A stretch of 55,949 nucleotides of DNA from Mesotaenium endlicherianum (Eukaryota > Streptophyta > Zygnematophyceae > Zygnematales > Mesotaeniaceae), in the NCBI GenBank assembly GCA_009602735.1, contig WELA01004268.1, positions 585,429 to 641,377 of the forward strand, written 5' to 3'. The notes beneath the pieces were generated by a model. That model saw only the letters and a list, made by a program, of their open reading frames with translations. It did not search any database and was not told the origin of the DNA. The number at the start of each line of letters is the position of its first letter. The stretch's first letter is position 1. A program made the position numbers and the translations under genes. Shown one piece after another: positions 47,510 to 55,949 of this stretch.

Positions 47510-50500
47510 TGGCAGCGCCGGTAGGCCAGGAGCCTACCACCCCAAGACCCACTTCACGAGAAGACAACAAGCCAAGTGAGGCGGAGACCCCCGTCGAAGA
47601 TGACGTTCCAGCCCCAATGAGTTTGAGAGGTTACTTTGGAGGAGAGAGAAGGTCCACATCTTGGTGGATAGCGGAGCTCAAGGCAACTTCATCGCTGCAG
47701 ATTTTGCCACCAAGCACAATATTACTATGCGAACTCTTGACCACGACGAGGAGATTATGATGCCCGACGGATTGTCCTATACTACCCCTTCGAAGAAGAC
47801 GTAGCCCTTGTCACTCTCTATCAAGTCCTTCAAGGATAGAGTAGTGTTTTCCCCCATGCAATTGGGCAAGTACAACGTCATCCTAGGGACGCCTTGGTTG
47901 ACCAAGCACAACCCCCAAGTTGATTGGAGGGATGGTACTATCAAGATCAAGAATGACATCACTTCAAGAATCTGTATTTTGCGCGCAATCCAGAATATCC
48001 AGACCCAAGACATCCAGAAGCCGACACACGAGATACTATTGTCCGCCCTCCAACTCAAGAGACTTGTGAGGAAGGGACACGAGCTTTTTTTGGCCTTGAT
48101 CACGCCCAAAGACATCAAGAAAGACATCGAGAGTCAAGAAGGCAGCCCTGTTCCCAAGGAGATACAAGAAGTCTTAGAGGACTACGAAGAAGTGTTCTCC
48201 CCGGAATTGCCCAAGGGCTTATCCCCCAAGAGATTCGTAGACCACAAGATAGAGTTGGAGCCCGGAAGCAAGCCCATCTCTCGGCCTACGTTCAAAATGT
48301 CATACACGGAGCTAGACGAAGTCAAGAAGCAAATCAAGGAGCTACTGGAGCATGGCTTCATTCGACCTAGCAAGTCGCCATTTGGAGCCCCGGTGCTATT
48401 TGTCAAGAAGAAAGATGGTACCTTGAGGATGTGTGTGGACTATCGCGCCCTCAACAAGATCACCATCAAGAATCGATACCCGCTGCCGCGCATGGATGAG
48501 CTCATGGACCGGCTGGTTGGAGCCAAGTACTTCACGAAGATTGACTTACGGAGCGGCTACCACCAGATTTGCATCGCAGAACCGGACAGAGAAAACGGCA
48601 TTCAGGACGAGATATGGACATTTTGAGTTCATGGTCCTGCCATTTAGACTCACCAACGCGCCAGCAACTTTCATGACTATGATGAACACCATATTTCAAC
48701 CCATGTTGGACAGATTTGTGGTGGTATTCATCGATGACATCCTTATCTACAGCAAGATCCTTGAAGAGCATTCGAAACACTTGAAAGAAGTCCTCGAAGT
48801 ATTGGAGCAAACCAAGCTATTTGCAATGGAGTCAAAGTGCGAGTTTGCCAAACAAGAAGTGGAGTTCCTAGGTCTCCACGTGACTGCTGATGGCATCAAG
48901 ATGGACCTCAAGAAGACCACGGTAGTGGAGGANAGTGAAGGAATGGCCAACCCCCACGACCAAGAAAGAACTCCAATCATTCTTGGGATTTGCCAATTGG
49001 TACAAGAGATTCATCCAGAGCTTCTCGCACATAGCAACCCCCCTCTCGGATCTACTCAAGAAGGACAGGCTGTATACATAGACCAAGAAAGAGGATGAGG
49101 CATTTCAAGAGTTGAAGCGAAGATTGACCACATCCCCGGTGCTTACACTCCCAAGTCCAAACCCAGATTGGCCCTTCCACGTCATCACCGATGCATCTTC
49201 TTATGCAATAGGAATAATCCTGCTCCAAGACCAAGGCAAGGGACTGCAACCAATCGCCTACGAGTCAAGGAAGCTAAATCCAGCCGAGCAAAATTATACA
49301 ACCGCGGAGCAAGAGACATTGGCGATTGTGCATGCCTTGAAGATTTGGCGCTGCTACGTTGAAGGACGCAAGGTGCTGGTCACTACGGACCACGAGGCGT
49401 TGAAGCACCTCCAAACGCAGCCGTATCTCTCAAGAAGACAAGCAAGATGGAGTAAATACTTGCAACAGTACAATATCACGGTTTAGTACCAGCCCGGCAA
49501 GACAAACCCGACTGACCCCCTCTCAAGACTGCAATTAAACGCAGTGATGACATCCCAGAAGACAGATCTGGAAGCTCAATTTTCAGCCGCCTATGAAAGA
49601 GACCCTTACTACAAGAATGGAGAAGCAGCCTTGGACCCATACAAGAAGCAAGAAGGCAATTATTGGGTGAGGCAAGACACGGGCCAGAGATGTGTTCCTA
49701 ATGACTTAGACCTCCGGCTCTTGCTTCTACGAGAAGCACACGACAACCCTCTTGGAGGACACTTTGGAATCCTAAGGACCACGGGCGTTCTAGCTAGGAC
49801 TTATTGTTGGCCAGGCATGTCTAAGCAAGTCAAGGAGTACTGCAGGAGCTGTGACACATGCCAAAGAGCAAAGCCATCATCACAAAAGGCGGGAGGACTC
49901 CTCCAACCACTACCAATCCCCAAAAGACAATGGACGGACATCTAAATGGACCTTATCGTGGACCTGCTCGTGACACCTCGAGGCCATAATGCAGTACTCA
50001 CGGTGGTGGACAGACTTACCAAGATGGCTCATTTTATCCCTACAACAACTAAGGCTACAGCACCACAACTTGCAAGAATATTTCTCAAAACAACAGGCCT
50101 GCCGGCAGCAAGTTCTTTCCCAAGTATTTGGGACCCTTTAAGATTATCCAGCAAGTCAACCCCGTTGCTTTCAAGCTAGAACTTCCCCAAATTATGCACA
50201 TCGACCCCGTATTCCACGCTTCCCTCTTCGAGCCATATGTGCAACCCGACAACAAGTTCCCAGGACAAGTGACAACCCCACCAGCCCCAACAATAGTGGA
50301 TGATCATTTGGAGTACAAAGTGGAAGACAGAGTGACTATAAGAAATTTTAGGAGACAGCAGCAATACTTGATCAAGTGGAAAGGATATCCAGATTCTGAG
50401 AATGGTTGGGTGGCGGCGCACTACCTTGACAAAGTTAAGAGAAAGCTGAAACGCTTCCATGCCGCCAACCCCCATCTTGGACCAGCCCTAAGTCTCTCTA

Positions 50501-50529
50501 TGAGAAGCCCAAAGACTTCAATGAGGTAG
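47440..50529 (+). pseudogene. pol: Broken pol of decayed element
   Basis: Protease, reverse transcriptase, RNase H, integrase zinc-finger and chromodomain sequences are all recognisable. It is broken by a TAG at about 47803, a frameshift near 48590, an N at 48933, a TAG at about 49484 and a TAA at about 49943. A 519-base in-frame deletion near 50075 removes the second and third catalytic acidic residues of integrase. FIDD of the reverse transcriptase survives (about 48728-48739). The chromodomain (YLIKWKGYP) lies at about 50368-50394. From 50530 to 51362 is the decayed 3' untranslated region. Confidence 0.9.
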
Positions 50530-51362
50530 CCTGCCACCATCAAGAAGCAGCAGAAGATCCCTTGGAGGCAGCTTGCAAGAACAAGAAAGAGGAAAAATTG
50601 ACATTAGACACTCTTCTCTTTTCGCAGTTTCTGGATAGAAAACTAAAACTGCTACTGGTGATAGATCTCTGCATGAAATTTTTGATACCTGGCTGTATTC
50701 CATGAGTAGTCGATCATTTAGAATCCAAGTTTGCTCAATTCGGAGCACTGGTAAGGGAGATATGATGCTCTGAGTAGAAGGGGGTAAGGCTGTTGGCATT
50801 ATTAGGGCAGAATATGCCTTCTAATATTGTGCCCTCCCCTGAACTTGGAATGCTCTGAAACTCAAGACTCTGGTAGACCTTCTTACAGCGCCCATTTAAA
50901 GACTTACTTTGCAGAATTTGAAGAAGTATAGAAGGACTTATGATTTTCAGAAGTTTCTGCACAGATTTGGAGGAGTACCTACTCTCTCAGCTCTCAACGA
51001 CACTCCAATAGTTGGAATGCTCTCAAAATTGGTGACCCGGTAGATTACTCTAACGCAATTCGTTTAGCACTGAAATTTTCAGATTTGGAGCAGTTTTGTG
51101 GACGCTATGAATTTTTGAAATCGTGGCAGATTTTGAGCCAACTTGTACAATTTTCTTTATCATCAAGGAGTAGGCTAGCCAATAAAGTCACACCACCACG
51201 ACCTTGCCTAGTCTACCTTACATGTGTAGCACCTGACTTGACGCCTTTGACAAATCCTCTTCACATCGTGGCATCTGACTTGATGCTGTTGAGTAGCCTG
51301 CTCCACATATGTAAGACCTGACTTGACGCGCCGAGACGTCGCTTATTCTGTCAAGGGGATGA

Positions 51363-51871
51363 TGTAGTGATTTTAGTTATAATATATTAGTTTGCATATA
51401 TTTTAATACTTCTGAATATATTTGGAATAGTATTGTGTGGAGTCAAGTGTGAATAGATACTCTTGTGACTTGGTTCATGTCCTTTGAACCTTCTAAGGCA
51501 TTTTTGAAGTTAGAGGAAGGACTTAGTAGAACTCCATGTGGCAAAGTCAAATGTGCCATTTTTAGGTCAAAAGGACATGTGTACATTATTCTAGAAAGAG
51601 GTGGCAAGTTTTGGGATGTGTTGGGTGCCANGATGCCTAAACATCCATATGCACCTTTCTAGAAATTACTTATTTAGCAAGTATATAAACAAGAGCTAGA
51701 ACATAGAAAGACATTCCAGAATCACTCTTGTACTTGCCAAATTCCAGATGTATATTAACCTTCAAGAAGCCATCCACTTTGAAGAAGCTACCACTTGTGT
51801 TCAAAGATCCTTGTCTTAAATAGATAAAGTATTGTATTTTACTAAGTATTTTATCTATCCGTTTCACTACA
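51363..51871 (+). repeat. Second LTR of decayed element
   Basis: 509 bp, TG to CA, preceded by a G-rich polypurine tract (GGGGATGA) and followed by its own primer-binding site TGGTATCGGAGC at 51873-51884. Being followed by a primer site and gag shows that it served as the 5' LTR of a further unit. An N lies at 51632. Confidence 0.9.
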
Positions 51872-51908
51872 GTGGTATCGGAGCTAGGCACTTCGGTAGC
51901 ACAAGAAG

Positions 51909-52092
51909 ATGGCCGATCCTCAAGACCAACAGCAAGCTTTTGAAGGAAGCACTTCATCTCCAAGACAGCCTCCTCCGGCGTCGACTGGAGAGCACACTCA
52001 AGAAAATCTGCAACAACAAGAAGCACCACAAGGAGGAGCACCGTCAAATTCCGTGGCAGCCGCTATAGCAAAGTTGACCCCACCACAAGGAG
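51909..52092 (+). pseudogene. gag: Truncated second gag start
   Basis: This repeats the gag beginning ([13 protein letters not shown], then one copy of [15 protein letters not shown]) in an open frame of about 61 residues. It breaks off after KLTPPQG at a junction with the last bases of an LTR. The rest of gag, all of pol and most of the third LTR are missing. Confidence 0.88.
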
Positions 52093-52131
52093 TTTACTAA
52101 GTACTTTATCTATCTGTTTCACTACAGCTCT

Positions 52132-53717
52132 CAAAAGTGATGAACAGCAAGCATTGAGACCAAACCTTACAACCGAAGCTTTCAAGTGTTACTAGAACGA
52201 GGTTCCTTGCAAATTTATTTAGCAAAATGAATCAGCTTACCATTAGGCGATAAATTATTCTTGAAAAGATATATGTGTCAACAAGTCATCTCCATGGTGT
52301 TTTTTGGTTGACTAACTAGACAGCAACACACAACACATTCAACGCATGCAAACTTCAATAATCAGATGTTTGAAAATGAGCATCAATTATGCAATTTGTT
52401 ATTTATACATAAGCTAGGTATGTAAGCAGTTTGTGTAATGGCTTGAAGCCTTGATTCATATATTCTCTCAGTGAACTGTATACATAGTTGGCCTCGTTTC
52501 CAATTACCGAACTCGATAGCAAATCTAGCATATGTACATGAAATGAGTAGAATGTTCGACGGCGATACAGTAGCATTGCCTACCCAGGAGTTAACCATAT
52601 CGGTAGGACCTCGACTAATCAAATTCACAACCATCTCCCATCCTTCACTGTGAGAACTTATGGCCTATTTCAACAATACTGTCATAAGTTTGAAAAAAGA
52701 CTTATGGTGTACAATAGCCATGAAGAATTTAGGACGGCACGCATTCCTCGATTGACCAAAGTAGACAAATACCTTCACGAAATTTGTCGGGCCTCACTCA
52801 TTCCAAACATTTCGCATTTCATAGGACATATGTCACGTAAAGCAAAATTGCTTAGCGAGGGCGTCATAAAAGAAGATTAGAGGTACTCGGTGCTCACTGG
52901 CTTACATTTCATGGCGTCGGACCTGGTCGGACATCTTCGTGAGACAGTAAGAGAGACTGGTTGGTCATCGTTAGTCACCGTCACGTCGGCATAGACCTCT
53001 TTCACCAGCTTATTTTAGTTGACCACACACATAACTCCAAGTAAGCGAACCGCGGGCTGTCCTGACAATGATTCTTGAAATTCAGACTTGATGCTGAAAT
53101 ACGGTCAGGCGTCGATTTTAACGTGACTTCACGAGACTGTGCAAACTACGACCGTCGGTGGCTCGTGTCCCCGCCAAAAGGTCAGCAGCCCGACATTCAG
53201 GGGAAAGATTCACATTTTGGAGTTTCCAGTCGATATGTCCCTTACAGTAATATTGGCCGCACGATACCGAAATTGTACGCGAGGACCTCCATAGGAATAT
53301 TGAATGAGGCTCATATTGAATTGCAGCTTTTGATCGTGCTCTATGTGTGCTCAAAGGCCCGCAGATTACATTTGGACCTTTATATACCGTTTTTCGAGTG
53401 GAGAATTTCGTGCCCCTAGCTTTCTGTAAGTTGTGATAGTTAACCTGTTGAGAAAGCTCTCGGTGGTATAAAAACTTGTGCCAGGTTGAACGGGTTAAGC
53501 GGGGACAACATGGCATACAATGTGAGAACTTCCTGAATGCCCCTTGCCAGATCTTAATGCAAATGCAGCTTCATTGAAGGTCACTTGTCAGCAACTTTTG
53601 TCGAGCATTGTGTTGCTGCCTCTGGTGTGAATCCAATTGAGTATTGATCAAGATCCATCGAGTATATATTGTTTGTCTCTCCTGATCTTTTAACATTTCA
53701 AAAGAACGGGTCTCAAA
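52132..53717. other. Intergenic, upstream of pyruvate kinase
   Basis: This 1.6-kb interval should hold the pyruvate kinase promoter and 5' untranslated region. Short open frames have no recognisable content. No RNA gene or repeat was seen. Confidence 0.5.
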
Positions 53718-55949
53718 ATGCAGGCCAGTCACTTGCTCCTGGAGGAGCCGATCCGGCTAGCTTCCATATTGGAGGAGGGAAGAATGGTAAGATTATCTAT
53801 ATTTGTCTACGAGATATGGCAATTGACGTCTGGACAGCATGGCGCAAGACCGCTGTGGACCTTGTTTAAGCTTGCCATGAAATAGTGTCATGAAGATTCT
53901 CAACAATGGTGCGCTTTAGATGGTACACGGGCTGCATCGTGGAAGCTTCACTCTTGGCCACATTTCCTCAGTGTATCACATTATGGGTCTCTCAACAATG
54001 TTCGTGCATTCCTCGGGGAGGGGAAGGGGTCGAGGGATCTGTATTTACAAGTTGATCTCTTACAAACGATTTGCTTCTTCTTATGCAGAAACCTTACAAC
54101 TCACAAACCAAGATCATTGGAACACTGGGCCAACAATCACGATCTCCGGAAATCATTGAAGCCCTACTTGCGGCAGGCATGACAGGTGCAAATACTTCCT
54201 TTCTTCAGAAATAGAGTCATGTACTTGGGCCTGGGCTAATAATATGTGACTGAATAAAGGTGCCCAAGTGGTGCATCATGTCTTCCTTGCGGAAGCTCCA
54301 CACGTACTTAGCTCAACCTTCTAGTGCAACACATGCTAGAGGGCACACAGCTCGGTAAATGATCTTGTAACATGAATTGCTGACCATCTGTGGGTCCCTC
54401 CAAATAAGCTAATGTCAGACTTGGCAAGGTGCCTGCCTATCATGTATAGGCAAGTGTGGACTGTGTATGCCAGTCCCACATCCCTCTGCGAAAAGCTAGC
54501 TTAAGTGAGGTTGCGAGGGTATCCCTAGGCAAACTACACTTGCATTGTACATTCTGAAGAAGATCTGATCCTTGCAGACTCTTCAATAAGGAGGGAGAGT
54601 GAGGGAGAGAGAGAGAGATCCTTGGCCGTCACTTGTGCGGAGTGACACACTACAGTGACATTATTGAACTCTTTGGTGGATTTAACCTGCTCTTGGTTTG
54701 AGGTCGTGGTGTGGCTTGGGGGACGCAGTGGCTCGATTTGACTTCTCACAAGGAGATGCAGACTATCACCAGGTGACTCTGGATAACCTGCGAGCAGCCA
54801 TCCGGAAGACTAAGAAGCTGTGCGCGGTATGCTTGGACCTTCGCTCTCTCCCAGCTTGCTCCTCCACCACTTGACACTCGTGGTCTGGCAAACGTCCAGT
54901 GCCGCTGCATATTGTGCCTCTCTCACAAGCACTCAGAAATAGCTCCTCCATTCCTCATCAACACGCGCATCAGCCTGGCCACTTTATAGCGCACTCCATG
55001 TGCACTGGTCTCCAGTGCACACTCACTCAAAACCCAGGCACAGAATTAGCTGCCAGAACCTCTTACAGCATGACATGTGCATGAGCCCTTGGACCAAGTG
55101 GATATCTCACCACGTGGAAAACAGAAAAGCGCACCCTCTTTGGGGACTGCATAAGGACGCAAAGCCCAACGCCCATCGGGCCCATCAACTGGTGCAAATT
55201 AAGGGCAGAGATCTGGATATTTGGTTGCTCGTGCCCGCATCTGCTTTTCCCATCCCTCCTACTCTCCCACTGCACCCCGGCTGCTTGCACCACGCACATC
55301 AGACTGCCCATCAAGGTTGTCACTGAGGTTCGCACTGGCCACTCTGACTTCGTCACATGGCATGGTCAACAAGCAGGCTCGTCGTCTCTGAGAGAAAGAG
55401 GGAGCTCTGACATTGGAAGCAGGGGCTGGGGGGGCAACTCGTGTAGGTGATGCTGGACACAGTGGGGCCGGAGCTCACGATCGTGAACAAGGAGGGCAAG
55501 CCCATCCAGCTGACGGCCGGAGGTGCCGTCACCATCACGCCCGACGTCTCCAAGCCTATCTCGTCCGACATTCTGCCCATTGCCTACACTGGCCTTGCAA
55601 AGGTAACGTACGCAAGCGCTTGATCTCCCCTTGCTGCTATCGCAGCCCGTGGTCATGTGGGAGGCTCTCATAGCACGCAGTGGTCTCTCGCTCTCTTGCT
55701 GGTGCCTTGCTTGGTGGGGCTTTGAGCCGGTCGGAGGAGGATGCAATATGCGTCCTAGACAGCCCTGTCGGTCCACCATGTCGTAGCCATAGAGGCATGC
55801 AGATTGGTACTTAGAGCAAGATGGTTCCTATCCTGGACAGGAAGTACCAACAGTCCTGCTGCAGGACAGGCGGAGTTCTGACACACATCCTTCCAGGTGT
55901 TGGAGGACGTGCGAAAGGGGGGGGGGAAGGAAAAGGGTGTGGGGGGAAG
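53718..55949 (+). CDS. Plant cytosolic pyruvate kinase, 5' part
   Basis: Pyruvate kinase makes ATP and pyruvate from phosphoenolpyruvate in the last step of glycolysis. Exons 53718-53786, 54089-54185, 54729-54826 and 55447-55602 fit in phase and encode the first 140 of about 525 expected residues. A fifth exon starts at 55897 (VLEDVRKG) and then dissolves into a G-rich tract at the window end. The N-terminus MQASHLLLEEPIRLASILEE marks the plant cytosolic branch that carries this leader. Then come KIIGTLGQQSRSPEIIEALL, VARFDFSQGDADYHQ and LCAVMLDTVGPEL. Typical kinases have DTKGPE where this branch has DTVGPE. No transit peptide is seen. The active-site half of the barrel lies beyond the window. 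Confidence 0.88.
54596..54620. repeat. GA microsatellite in pyruvate kinase intron 2
   Basis: A GAGAGA-rich tract with interruptions lies between the second and third exons of pyruvate kinase. Confidence 0.8.
55911..55949. repeat. G-rich low-complexity window end
   Basis: The last bases are runs of G broken by AAGGAAAA and TGT. They begin inside a pyruvate kinase exon, where coding sequence would be expected to continue, so this tract is probably low-quality sequence at a contig end. Confidence 0.6.

Larger units (their letters stand above)
45784..52126 (+). mobile_element. Decayed chromovirus with three LTR segments in one insertion
   Basis: This is a plus-strand relative of the intact element. 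The order is LTR (45784-46285), broken gag-pol, LTR (51363-51871), a second gag beginning (51909-52092), then only the last 34 bases of an LTR (about 52093-52126). The whole block is flanked by GCTCT on both sides (45779-45783 and 52127-52131), a 5-bp target-site duplication, so it entered as one unit or was rearranged afterwards inside its own ends. Frameshifts, stop codons and an integrase deletion make it unable to move on its own. Its three single-N positions are probably assembly joins. Confidence 0.88.

Overview
The window is nuclear DNA of a streptophyte (green-plant lineage), most likely a charophyte alga or an early land plant. The genes are split by canonical GT-AG introns. Several are plant types: TPX2 with the plant C-terminal region, a plastid-type release factor PrfB, the membrane-anchored rubredoxin RBD1 and a plant-type cytosolic pyruvate kinase. 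Ty3/gypsy chromovirus retrotransposons are present. The species cannot be named from the sequence. Both ends run into G-rich low-complexity tracts that cut genes, so the window looks like a whole contig.

Layout, left to right: CDC20 (minus strand, N-terminal half only); TPX2 (plus, 11 exons, with a 3.6 kb low-complexity exon and a U12-type intron); an R3H-domain gene resembling R3HCC1/R3HCC1L (plus); XRCC4 (minus, 5 exons, complete); a Tas-type aldo/keto reductase (plus, 5 exons, complete); a LisH-CTLH-CRA protein of the GID/CTLH type (plus); an intact chromovirus on the minus strand with matching 503-bp LTRs and a 5-bp target-site duplication; nuclear tRNA-Leu(UAA) (minus); rubredoxin RBD1 (minus); PrfB (plus, 6 exons, complete); a decayed chromovirus relative on the plus strand, with a tandem LTR-internal-LTR-partial internal-partial LTR structure inside one target-site duplication; and the 5' part of pyruvate kinase (plus), running off the right edge.

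Three gene pairs are head to head. CDC20/TPX2 are both mitotic and have a cluster of AACGG (MSA-like) cores between them. RBD1/PrfB are both nuclear genes for plastid functions. XRCC4/AKR share a 0.66 kb gap. The rest is intergenic sequence and introns in which nothing was recognised. Exon boundaries were found by reading splice sites, checking that intron phases match, and comparing the translation with remembered family features. No alignment or search was run.
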